64,000 bases of DNA from JAEWWD01 sp964440115 (GTDB taxonomy: Bacteria; Bacillota; Clostridia; Christensenellales; CAG-138), in contig CAYTPV010000008.1 in NCBI GenBank assembly GCA_964440115.1, positions 124,001 to 188,000 on the forward strand, in the 5' to 3' direction. The translations under genes and the position numbers were made by a program. The notes below the pieces were generated by a model. The model was not told the origin of the DNA. It saw only the letters and a list, made by a program, of their open reading frames with translations, and searched no databases. Below, piece after piece: positions 24,836 to 32,879 of this stretch. The first letter of the stretch is position 1. Every line of letters begins with the position of its first letter.

Positions 24836-25492
24836 CTATTGTTGAATTGGTGGAATAAAAGGTAGATCTGGTAATTCTTCTTCACGCTCGTGCTTGCCCA
24901 ACTCATAATACAGCGTAGCAGTCAACGGATATTCCTGTCCGTTGACCTTCACCGTCTCCGTTACGGAAAGGGTTTTAGATGCGGCGAGCGCGGCGGTCGG
25001 CGCGCTTGTAAGCAGCACGGCGCACAGCAATATGCACAGCAGCGTGCCTGTTGCGCGCCTTCTGAATACGAGCAGTGCCGATAATGCGAGCGCTGCCCCG
25101 ATGGAGATTGTCATCCACAGCCCGACATTGGCTTCGCCGCCCGTTTTGGGCACGACAAGCCCTGCGTCCTTGAGCGCTACTTTGAACGTGGCCACACCGG
25201 TGCGGCCTACCGTAAGATCCACAGGCGCTGTGCCGTTGGTGCCATCCGCAAATTCCAAGCCATCCGGCAGCGTAAGCTCTACTTTGCAGCGGTGGGCGCT
25301 GAACAGATTGGTATTCTTCGCCGTAATCTGGGCCACGATGGTTTCACCGGGTGCGTACGAGGTTTTTTCCGTCTCCAGAGTCAGCTCAATGCCGTTTCTG
25401 GTGCCGGTCGCCGACGCAAGCGCCACGCTGGGTATGAGAGCGAGCACCATGCACGCACAGAGCAGAGCCGATAGCATTCGTCTTGTGTTCAT
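24836..25492 (-). CDS. Secreted/surface protein with an internal PKTG motif
   Basis: 218 residues. A signal peptide (MNTRRMLSALLCACMVLAL, cleaved near ASA) leads to one Ig-like/CARDB-type beta domain (SYAPGETIVAQITAKN, VELTLPDGLEF). Then comes VPKTGG, a hydrophobic helix and RRR, as in a sortase signal, but the protein continues. A second hydrophobic segment ending APTAALAA looks like another signal peptide, followed by ~45 residues. If sortase acts, the tail is discarded; otherwise the protein is a double-spanning membrane protein. AGGAGG nine bases upstream fixes the start. Confidence 0.75.
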   Translation of the reverse strand: MNTRRMLSALLCACMVLALIPSVALASATGTRNGIELTLETEKTSYAPGETIVAQITAKNTNLFSAHRCKVELTLPDGLEFADGTNGTAPVDLTVGRTGVATFKVALKDAGLVVPKTGGEANVGLWMTISIGAALALSALLVFRRRATGTLLCILLCAVLLTSAPTAALAASKTLSVTETVKVNGQEYPLTATLYYELGKHEREEELPDLPFIPPIQQ

Positions 25493-25761
25493 GAACTTCA
25501 TCCTCCTGAAATGTATGATGACAGCATTCCGCCGTAAGAGTTGCATGATGCATGCCTGATACAGTTGATCCCAATAGGCCGTTTGAACGTTTCACTGTTA
25601 AATATCGTGCATTCTGGAAATTTGATAACCCTTTACGCATGCTTGATTAATGCCGCGCAATCCCCTAGAATAAAAGCTGGTACGAAACGGGGCGGTATGT
25701 TTACGCAAAAAGCCGCTTCGCGAACATATTTTAAAGGCTTGACCGGAAAGGATTATGAAAA

Positions 25762-26367
25762 ATGAGCCAACTGTTTGAAAACGCCTGCCGCATGTGGAAA
25801 GAGAACGCGGAACAGATCAGCAAGATGCCAGAGAGTATCAGCGAGTCGGAGTATACCGCGGTGTTCACGGCAATCAAGGAATGCCGGGGCAGGGTTGCGA
25901 CGATGGGCATGGGGACATCCTCCGTCGCGGCGAGGAAGATTGCGCACATGCTGTGCGTAGCCAATGTGCCGTCGTACTTTGTATCCCCGGGGGATGCGGC
26001 GCACGGTGCGTTCGGCGCGGTGCAGGAGGGGGATGTGCTGATTATGCTCTCCAAGGGCGGGAACACGGAAGAGCTGGTCAATCTCATCGACTCCATCCAC
26101 GGCAAGAAGCTCAAGCTCATCACCGTGACGCAGAATTCCGAGTCCAAGCTTGCGAAAGCATCGGATATAGTACTGAATTTGACGGTGGAGGAATCCGACC
26201 ACAAGCACATGCTGCCCACGGCGAGCATACTGGCTATCATTTCGATATTCGACGCGATTGCGGACGAGCTGACCAAGTATCCGCAGTTCAGCGACGAGGC
26301 GTTTTATCTCAATCACAACCACGGATCGGTGGGAGCGCTGTTGAAGGATAAGATTGACGACAAGTAA
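25762..26367 (+). CDS. SIS-domain sugar-phosphate isomerase-like protein
   Basis: 201 residues forming one SIS domain: RVATMGMGTSSVAARKIAHM, VSPGDAAHGAFGAVQEGDV, and IMLSKGGNTEELVNLI with the conserved Ser-Lys-Gly-Gly-x-T. It resembles the isomerase half of KpsF/GutQ (arabinose-5-phosphate isomerase) without CBS domains. The reaction is probably aldose-ketose isomerisation of a sugar phosphate, substrate unknown. AAAGGATTATG lies upstream and a strong terminator downstream, so it is probably monocistronic. Confidence 0.85.
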   Translation: MSQLFENACRMWKENAEQISKMPESISESEYTAVFTAIKECRGRVATMGMGTSSVAARKIAHMLCVANVPSYFVSPGDAAHGAFGAVQEGDVLIMLSKGGNTEELVNLIDSIHGKKLKLITVTQNSESKLAKASDIVLNLTVEESDHKHMLPTASILAIISIFDAIADELTKYPQFSDEAFYLNHNHGSVGALLKDKIDDK

Positions 26368-26384
26368 GTTAGTTCGTAAAATGC

Positions 26385-26412
26385 GAAAAGGCCGGTGATC
26401 CGGCCTTTTTTA
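26385..26412 (+). terminator. Intrinsic terminator after the SIS gene
   Basis: AAGGCCGG / CCGGCCTT with a TGAT loop and a T-run. A broken left cap (AAGGTATCGACGCC) follows directly at 26415. Confidence 0.87.
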
Positions 26413-26525
26413 TTAAGGTATCGACGCCTTCGCCCTCGGCACGCCCCCTAAAACCTGTTCTTACAATTCACACAAACCCGGTCTACCTTGTTAGTTAGAA
26501 CCAGTCATGGTCGACCATTTTCTGT

Positions 26526-26741
26526 TTAACATTTGAATCTTTGTTGAACCGTACGATTATATTGAGCATTCGCTTCTTCTTTATTTTTTTGTTGCCATTC
26601 CTTTTGTACTTCTGGAGGCTTTCTACAAGATTTTTGTTGCCGTTCCTTTTTTTCTTCTGGTGATTTTCTAAAGGAATTCACTATAGGAATTATGCAAAAC
26701 AGCCCCAAGGCGGCAAGAACCAGCACTGTGATAGTGTCCAT
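26526..26741 (-). CDS. Small single-span membrane protein, hypothetical
   Basis: 71 residues: one N-terminal membrane helix (MDTITVLVLAALGLFCIIPI) followed by a very charged Lys/Glu/Gln-rich tail (SPEEKKERQQKS). AAGGAG lies upstream of the ATG. The base composition is more A/T-rich than its neighbours. No family recognised. Confidence 0.5.
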   Translation of the reverse strand: MDTITVLVLAALGLFCIIPIVNSFRKSPEEKKERQQKSCRKPPEVQKEWQQKNKEEANAQYNRTVQQRFKC

Positions 26742-26847
26742 TTCATTATTCTCCTTCAAGCTGTTGATATGTATGTTGGAACATTCTTATGATTTGATTG
26801 TATGTTCCAAGTTTAAGGGAGTCAACATGTCTCTAGCCTTTTTTTCT

Positions 26848-26995
26848 TAAGGCATCGCCGCTAATCAGGTGTTGCAGAGTTCAGGTTCTTCAAGTTGCTT
26901 TTTTCTTAAGGTATCGCCGCCTAAGGGCGGCGACGAGTTCTTATTTTATTTAAAAGCAGGCGGGCTGCGGCCCCCCGCGTCCCCCTGGGGGAAAA
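26848..26995 (+). repeat. GGTATCG-family half elements
   Basis: A degenerate left cap (AAGGCATCGCCGC at 26849) and a good one (AAGGTATCGCCGCC...GGCGGCGACGAG at 26908) share the leader TTTTTTCTTAAGG. The second is followed by a GCAGGCGGGCTGCGG module. No right cap exists, and the fosX gene ends 65 bases further on. Confidence 0.75.
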
Positions 26996-27058
26996 ATGCG
27001 TTTGTGCTGTAATTCTTAGAAGCAGCGATTACTGCCTGTATCGCTTACCTATTAGGTA

Positions 27059-27460
27059 TCACTTTGAATATCTTTCTAAGCGTTCTTCAAGAGTGCCTGT
27101 GTGTAATTCAAAGAGATGATTATCAAAATCATAAAAGTAAATAGAACGTCCTTCGCCTTCTACACGAGAGCGTGCCGGTTTGATTTCAACACCTGCCGCT
27201 TGAATTCTTGAAACATAGCTTTCAAAATCACTCTCATCTATTAAGAAAGCAATGTGATTGTAAGTGCGCTCACTTAGACTGTCGCCTTCCATAATGCATA
27301 TCCAAATGTCGTTTATAAGGAAGAATTTTTCTCTGGAAAGTGAAAACTGTTTCTCTTCGCTCGAGTAAGCCTCCTTCGCATCAAAGATTTTGCGAAGGAA
27401 ATCGGACGCAGCGTCTAAGCTTTTTACGACAAGCGTGATATGGCTGATGCCCGTAATCAT
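27059..27460 (-). CDS. fosX: Fosfomycin hydrolase FosX
   Basis: This 133-residue glyoxalase/VOC-fold enzyme opens the fosfomycin epoxide with water using a divalent metal. The family's key residues are all in place at standard numbering: metal ligands His7, His69 and Glu118, and the catalytic base Glu44 that separates FosX from thiol-using FosA/FosB. Other FosX signatures are RTYNHIAF, GEGRSIYFYDFDNHLFELH and the ending GTLEERLERY. GGAGGG precedes the ATG. The gene stands alone between repeat elements with no mobility gene nearby, so it is probably intrinsic. Confidence 0.92.
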   Translation of the reverse strand: MITGISHITLVVKSLDAASDFLRKIFDAKEAYSSEEKQFSLSREKFFLINDIWICIMEGDSLSERTYNHIAFLIDESDFESYVSRIQAAGVEIKPARSRVEGEGRSIYFYDFDNHLFELHTGTLEERLERYSK

Positions 27461-27585
27461 TGGCCCTCCATAACGGTTAGCGTGTGGGCTGCGGTTCCCC
27501 GCATGTATTTACATAATATAACATTATAATCCATGCCCACAATATGAATTGTAAAATGCGTTTTCTAGTATCGCTCTTTTTTCTT

Positions 27586-27892
27586 AAGGTATCGCCGCTT
27601 ACAGCGTAGACGAGTCCTTATTTTATTTAAAAGCGGGCGGGCTGTACGCAGTTCGCAATAGTCGAAAAACTCTGCGGGGATTTTGCTTCTTTGCTCACTG
27701 GTCTTCCGCCTCGCTTTTTCCGCCGCAGGCGGCGCTCGGCTCCGACTCCCCGCGCCCCCTAGGGTATTGCAACATAGCGATATCCCACCGGCTTTTCTAT
27801 CCCCCAAGGGGGGCAGGGGGGCTAAAGCGGCCGCAGCCGCCTTAGCCCCCCTGTATAAAAAATTATCGTCGACGCCATTAGGCGGCGATACC
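27586..27892. repeat. GGTATCG-family composite element, complete
   Basis: Left cap, then the inverted CAGTGAGCAAAG / TTGCGAACTGCG module (reading CGCAGTTCGCAATAGTC...CTTTGCTCACTGG), a CCGCCGCAGGCGGCGCTCGG hairpin, spacer, a GGGGGGCTAAAGCGGCC module and right cap GTCGACGCC...GGCGGCGATACC. Confidence 0.87.
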
Positions 27893-28028
27893 ATGTGAAT
27901 CTTCAGAACAGCGATTTCGCCTGCATTTTCGCAATATTCCCCGTTGTGTCTCTATACATGTTGCCTTATCATACATAGTAATACTCCCATCTTATCCCCC
28001 GGCAAATCCAGTTCCGGAGGCTTGTTTC

Positions 28029-30626
28029 ATGCAGCAGACAGCCGTTCCCTTCACCGCCGATCGTATTCCGCCGCTTGCTGAGGCGGGCGGCAAGGCAAAA
28101 TCGCTCATGGAGACCGTGCGCGCGGGGTTCCCCGTACCGGATGGCTTTGTGCTGTGCGCTTCCTTCTTTGCGCCGTGGATGGAGCAGCTACGAACGCTGC
28201 CCGCGTGGAATGGGCTGCTTCATAAAGCCGCAAAGGATACCTGCGACTCTCTCAAAGCGGCGGCGGAAGGCTTCAGTTTCACCGATACCCAGAGGGAAGC
28301 ATTCGATACGCGGCTTGCTGCGTTGGGCGGATCGGTATTCGCCGTGCGCTCTTCCTCGCCGGAAGAGGATATGGCGCGCGCAAGCTTCGCGGGGATGTAC
28401 GAAACACAGCTGGGTGTGAGAAAAAGTGCTCTTGAGACGGTGGTCGCACAAGTGTTCGCATCCATGCTCGACTACCGCGTCATGGAATATAAACAGACGC
28501 GCGGATTATCTGTAGAACAGAGCAAGATCGCCGTTATCGTGCAGAAGCAGCTTGCATCGGATGTGAGCGGCATAGGCTTTTCCGTGAACCCGCACAACAA
28601 TTCCTACGATGAAGTTGTCCTAAACGCCGCGTTCGGATTGGGCGAGGCCATTGTATCCGGCATCGTCACGCCAGACGAATACACGGCGGATACGGTATCG
28701 CATACAATCCTGCAAAAGCGCACCGGCGAGAAAGCGTTCGGGCTTTTTTTGACGCATGACGGCGTACCGATCCGCCGCATCAACGCAAACGCATATGCGC
28801 AGGCGCTGACTGACGAACAAATATTCGATGTCGCTTCTCTTGTCAAGCGCTGCGAAAAACACTACGGCTTCCCCGTGGATACGGAATGGGCGTATGAAAA
28901 CGGCAGGCTGTATCTTTTACAGGCGCGGCCCATCACCACCTATTTTCCGCTGTATCCGGCGCTTATGACAGAGCCGGGGGAAACAAAAAACCTGTATCTT
29001 GATCTCGTATTGCTCACGCAGGGATTTGACAGGCCGCTTTCCGAACTGGGCTGCGAGCTGTTTGAGAAGCTCGTCAAAAAAGCCATATTCGCGTTCATTC
29101 CTGCTGATAAGGATATGCTCATCCGCTGCGTACACGGTAAAATATACCTGCACGTCAACCTGATCGCGCGATTGATTGGCAAGCCGCTGCTCATGCGCAC
29201 CGTCGGAAGGTACGACGCGCCCAACCACGCCGTGCTCGAAGCCTTTGATTTTACGGGCTATCTGCCCCGCAAAAGACCGAAAAGCTCAAAAGGCACCGTG
29301 AAAAGCGCGCTGCGCGTTATCCGCGTTATCGCAAAGCGCGCGTTCGCGGCGCGAAGGGATTTCCCCGCGGCTTTGGCGGCGTATCAGAAGAACGCGGCGG
29401 ATGCGCTTGCGGTGTTCGACCGCCTGCGCGGCTCCACGCTGCCGTTTGCAGAACAGACGCAGCGCTCCATGGAAGCGTTTCGGGCGCACGCGCTGTACTT
29501 TTTCCCGCTCGCGCTCTCACTGTTTGCAAACGGCGCAATGAAAAAGCTGTTTGCAGGCCGAAATTTGGATGCGGATATCGCCGCGCTCAATACGGATTTA
29601 CAGGGCAACCCTACCGCCGAAATGGGATACCTGCAGATGCGGCTTGCTGCGTTCCCCGAGCTTCAGGCCGTATCAAATGAAGAGGAATTCGCGCATCGGC
29701 TCGGATCGGGCGGGTTTTCTTCTGCATTCATGGAAGCGTATGAAGCCTACATGCACAAATTCGGCTGCCGCTGCATGGGCGAGATCGATATCGCCAGCCC
29801 CCGCGCGTATGAGGATACAGACACGTTCTATCAGACTTTGTATCAGCAGAGGAATACGGACGACGCGGCGCTACATGCCGTCAAACAGAAAAAGCAGCAG
29901 GCGTACGACCATCTATTACAGACTGCGAAAGAAATGGGCAAGGAAAAGCAGTTCCTGCTACTGTATGGGCGCATGAACTGGGCGGGCATACGCGAATACC
30001 CCAAGTATGTGTATGTATCCGCCGCCGCCGTGCTGCGGGAAAACGCGCTCAGGATTGCCGACTCACTGGTTTTAGAAAAAAGACTTATGCACAGAAACGA
30101 CATTTTCCTGTGCGATATTGCTAGCGTCACCCGCGCGCAGGCGGACGCGTCGTTCAGCCTCATCCCCGTTGCGGAACAAAACAGGCGCGCGCGCAGCATG
30201 ACCGAGCATGTGCGGGATTGGCCGCGCTTCGTCGACTCGCGCGGCAAGATATTCACGGCGTGTCTGGGCGGCCAAAACGGCGATTTCATCGGCGATCCGG
30301 TCTCCCACGGCGTAGCGCAGGGCACGGCCAAGGTGCTGCACGCGCCGTTTGAAAAGCCGGTGGAAAAGGGAGACGTGCTCGTGATCAAAGCGGCGGAGCC
30401 ATCCTGGACGCCCATGTTCCTCAACGCCGCCGCCGTAGTGATGGAGGTGGGCGGCGCGCTGCAGCACGGGGCCATCATCGCGCGCGAATATGGCATCCCC
30501 TGCGTGACGGGGGTGGATGGCTGTACGCGATTGATTGCGGATAACGACGTGATCGAGGTGGACGGCACCAGCGGCGTGGTCCGGTTCATCAAAAAAGCAC
30601 CGCAGGATGCTGACCCCGCCCAATAG
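28029..30626 (+). CDS. PEP synthase/rifampicin phosphotransferase-like dikinase
   Basis: 865 residues, the length of rifampicin phosphotransferases. An N-terminal ATP-grasp (PPDK_N) domain covers about 1-320: GGKAKSLMETVRAGFPVP, AVRSSSPEEDMARASFAGMYET, DTEWAYENGRLYLLQARPI. A divergent middle region follows. The C-terminal swivelling phospho-His domain contains GGALQHGAIIAREYGIPCV with catalytic His813. It would use ATP to phosphorylate a substrate through phospho-His. HGA rather than the SHAA of PEP synthase fits the Rph/PEP-utiliser subgroup. The substrate (antibiotic or metabolite) is unproven. The start has GGAGG upstream. A CPBP protease gene follows 79 bases later. Confidence 0.8.
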   Translation: MQQTAVPFTADRIPPLAEAGGKAKSLMETVRAGFPVPDGFVLCASFFAPWMEQLRTLPAWNGLLHKAAKDTCDSLKAAAEGFSFTDTQREAFDTRLAALGGSVFAVRSSSPEEDMARASFAGMYETQLGVRKSALETVVAQVFASMLDYRVMEYKQTRGLSVEQSKIAVIVQKQLASDVSGIGFSVNPHNNSYDEVVLNAAFGLGEAIVSGIVTPDEYTADTVSHTILQKRTGEKAFGLFLTHDGVPIRRINANAYAQALTDEQIFDVASLVKRCEKHYGFPVDTEWAYENGRLYLLQARPITTYFPLYPALMTEPGETKNLYLDLVLLTQGFDRPLSELGCELFEKLVKKAIFAFIPADKDMLIRCVHGKIYLHVNLIARLIGKPLLMRTVGRYDAPNHAVLEAFDFTGYLPRKRPKSSKGTVKSALRVIRVIAKRAFAARRDFPAALAAYQKNAADALAVFDRLRGSTLPFAEQTQRSMEAFRAHALYFFPLALSLFANGAMKKLFAGRNLDADIAALNTDLQGNPTAEMGYLQMRLAAFPELQAVSNEEEFAHRLGSGGFSSAFMEAYEAYMHKFGCRCMGEIDIASPRAYEDTDTFYQTLYQQRNTDDAALHAVKQKKQQAYDHLLQTAKEMGKEKQFLLLYGRMNWAGIREYPKYVYVSAAAVLRENALRIADSLVLEKRLMHRNDIFLCDIASVTRAQADASFSLIPVAEQNRRARSMTEHVRDWPRFVDSRGKIFTACLGGQNGDFIGDPVSHGVAQGTAKVLHAPFEKPVEKGDVLVIKAAEPSWTPMFLNAAAVVMEVGGALQHGAIIAREYGIPCVTGVDGCTRLIADNDVIEVDGTSGVVRFIKKAPQDADPAQ

Positions 30627-30705
30627 AGGCGGATGGGGCAAACGCGGCGACGAAGGGATAAAAGGCGGGGGATGACCCCGCTCTATATACAAAGGAGTGA
30701 GTCCC

Positions 30706-31353
30706 ATGAAAAACCAAAACGCGCTCAAACTGCTGACCATACTCGAGCTAACAGCGGCGGTAATCGCCGTAGCGTTCGATCTATTTATTCCCGCGCTGGT
30801 CATATTGGCGGTTGCGGGGCTTTCGCTGCTCATCCGCAAGGAAAAATTCGCAAGCCTCGGGTTTCACAAATTTCCGGCCAAGCTGCCGCTGACCATGCTC
30901 GCTTGGGCGGTTGTGTGGACTCTAATTGACATAGGGCTGTTCATGCCCATTCTCAATCATCTCACCGGCACGGTGCAGGATGTCAGCGCGTTTGCGAACC
31001 TCAAGGGCAATCTGGGCCAGCTCGTATTCATGCTCGTCATGAGCTGGACGCTCGCGGCGTTCTGCGAGGAAACGGCGTTTCGGGGGTTGGTCGGCACGCG
31101 CATCTGCTCGCTGTTCCCGAATGAGAGGGCGGGCCGCGTCGCGGCTGTCATTCTGACGGCAGTGCTGTTCGGGTTTATACACACCGAGCAGGGCGTCATC
31201 GGCGTGGTGATCTCCATGCTCGACGGCGCGTTTTACGGGTATCTGCGGTATAAATACGACAACCTGTGGGCGGCGGTGTTCGCGCACGGGTTTATCAATT
31301 CCATCGGCATGATCGCGTTCTTTTTTGTCGGGCCGATCACCGGCCTCTGGTGA
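30706..31353 (+). CDS. CPBP-family intramembrane glutamic protease
   Basis: 215 residues, about six membrane helices. The three active-site motifs are intact: EETAFR (Glu121, Glu122, Arg126), FGFIH (Phe155, His159) and HGFIN (His194, Asn198). Members cleave within the membrane and include CAAX prenyl proteases and bacteriocin immunity proteins. AAAGGAG precedes the ATG. It may share a transcript with the dikinase upstream. Confidence 0.9.
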   Translation: MKNQNALKLLTILELTAAVIAVAFDLFIPALVILAVAGLSLLIRKEKFASLGFHKFPAKLPLTMLAWAVVWTLIDIGLFMPILNHLTGTVQDVSAFANLKGNLGQLVFMLVMSWTLAAFCEETAFRGLVGTRICSLFPNERAGRVAAVILTAVLFGFIHTEQGVIGVVISMLDGAFYGYLRYKYDNLWAAVFAHGFINSIGMIAFFFVGPITGLW

Positions 31354-31400
31354 GATAGAAAGCGAGTAATCAGCTGCCAATAAACCTACTTGAGGGCTAC

Positions 31401-31628
31401 AAGGTATCGGCGCTTTTGAGCGCCGACGATTGATTTTTTACTTTGGGGAAACTGCGTGCCCCCGAATGGTACATTCGGGGATCTCACAAGGATGAATGTG
31501 CAGCATGCGCTGCACAACCGATCCCCCCCCTTCCTTAGGTACGCCCGTACTCAGGGGGCGCGGGGGGCGAAGCCCTCCCGCTTTTAAATAAAATAATCTA
31601 TCGTCGCCGCCGTAGGAGGCGATACCTA
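31401..31628. repeat. GGTATCG-family composite element, complete
   Basis: Left cap AAGGTATCGGCGC...GCGCCGACGA, a GGGGAAACTGCGTGCCCCC hairpin, spacer, GGGGGGCGAAGCCCTCCC module and right cap GTCGCCGCC...GGAGGCGATACC. It lies between two convergent genes. Confidence 0.83.
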
Positions 31629-31681
31629 AGCATATGTGGATGCCTTCTTTGACACTCTGAATACTATATGGTTGTTTCTTT

Positions 31682-32173
31682 CTACCGGCACATCACGATA
31701 ATTCTATACGGCGTGGTTTGGGCCGGGATACTCCGTGTGGAGGGCCCATAGAGCACGATGAGGTTTCGGTTTGCGGGATTCCTCGTGAATGTCTGCCCGT
31801 TTTCCAATTGAATCTGCGTGAACGGATCGACGTTCAGCTTGAGCATGCCGTCGCTGCTTACCAGTTGGTCGTCGAAATAATCCACCTTCACATTTTGACT
31901 TGGTGAGATTTTCGTCATCACGATCGCCTGATACTGCGGCGGATAAATCAAGGGAACGGGGGCGTTTGCGTCGTAAAACCCTGTGACGGGATCTCCCACC
32001 ATCAGGCATACATTGTCTATAAAATAGGTGGTTGGCGCGGCAATAAAATTGACCGTACCTCCCGATGTATTGCGCACGGATATGAATTTATAGCATCCGG
32101 AGGGTTCTTTTGCTCCGGTCTGAAAATCACGTATCAACGTAACGACGCCGCTATACGATAAAAAAGTCGTCAT
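31682..32173 (-). CDS. Conserved hypothetical protein of Clostridia
   Basis: 163 residues, predicted all-beta. Recognisable blocks are GCYKFISVRNTSGGTVNFIA, VGDPVTGFYDANAPVPLIYP, a middle SSDGMLKLNV and the ending STRSIPAQTTPYRIIV. I recall similar proteins of unknown function in other Clostridia. No signal peptide or enzyme motif is visible. The start at MTTFLSYSG has GGGGGA upstream. The frame is open much further but would overlap the MarR promoter. Confidence 0.7.
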   Translation of the reverse strand: MTTFLSYSGVVTLIRDFQTGAKEPSGCYKFISVRNTSGGTVNFIAAPTTYFIDNVCLMVGDPVTGFYDANAPVPLIYPPQYQAIVMTKISPSQNVKVDYFDDQLVSSDGMLKLNVDPFTQIQLENGQTFTRNPANRNLIVLYGPSTRSIPAQTTPYRIIVMCR

Positions 32174-32348
32174 GATGTATTCCCCCATATTTTTAGGTTC
32201 TCGTATCAGCATATGGTTTTCTATGCGCCATGCTACAGAAACGAACGGGAAAAAAGGATCGGACAGACTTAAAACCCGTGAGGAGGCAAGAATATAGCCC
32301 ATGCCTCCTTTTATAACGCTGCACAGTTCTGAACCCAAAAAAAGGTTA

Positions 32349-32402
32349 TTGACAAATGCCCGCTTAAGCTTATACTTAATTATTGAATATTCAACTGTTG
32401 AA
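32349..32402 (+). promoter_or_regulatory. MarR promoter and operator
   Basis: TTGACA at 32349 followed 17-18 bases later by ATACTTA forms a promoter. Overlapping its start region are two interlocked palindromes, TTGAATATTCAA and TTCAACTGTTGAA, a typical MarR-type operator layout. Confidence 0.6.
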
Positions 32403-32423
32403 CTTTCCACAATAGGGGGGTAT

Positions 32424-32876
32424 ATGGGCTTTCAATCATTAAACCGGCTTTGGCGGTATGCCAAGGAATACGGGGACGCTCGTATCCGTAATACCGGGGT
32501 TTCGCACACGGAGTACCAGATATGCGCATTCTTGCATTTTCATCACGATATGTCACAGGACGCGGTGGCAAACGCGCTTTGTTTGGACAAAACAACCGTT
32601 GCCAAAGCGTTGCTCACCCTCGAAGGCAAGGGGTATATCCGGCGTGAGCAAAACCCGGAGAATCGGCGCAAGAATATACTGTCTATCACCGACGAGGGAC
32701 GCGCAAACATTGCCGATGTGATTGACATTTACGACTTATGGACGGACGCGGTCTGCTCATGCCTTTCTTTGGAGGAGAAGGAAGCTTTTGAGGAATACCT
32801 TGTCCGTATGATTGAAAAAGCAAGACAGCTATCCGAAGAAAATAAAAGTGCAATGCAAGCAGAAAAGGTGGATTAA
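32424..32876 (+). CDS. MarR-family transcriptional regulator
   Basis: 150 residues with the winged helix: MSQDAVANALCLDKTTVAKALLTLEGKGYIRREQNPENRRKN covers the recognition helix and wing. The gene starts at an ATG after GGGGGG. Palindromic sites upstream suggest autoregulation. The next gene, a MATE pump, begins three bases after its stop, so the regulator most likely controls drug or metabolite efflux. Confidence 0.88.
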   Translation: MGFQSLNRLWRYAKEYGDARIRNTGVSHTEYQICAFLHFHHDMSQDAVANALCLDKTTVAKALLTLEGKGYIRREQNPENRRKNILSITDEGRANIADVIDIYDLWTDAVCSCLSLEEKEAFEEYLVRMIEKARQLSEENKSAMQAEKVD

Positions 32877-32879
32877 GAT

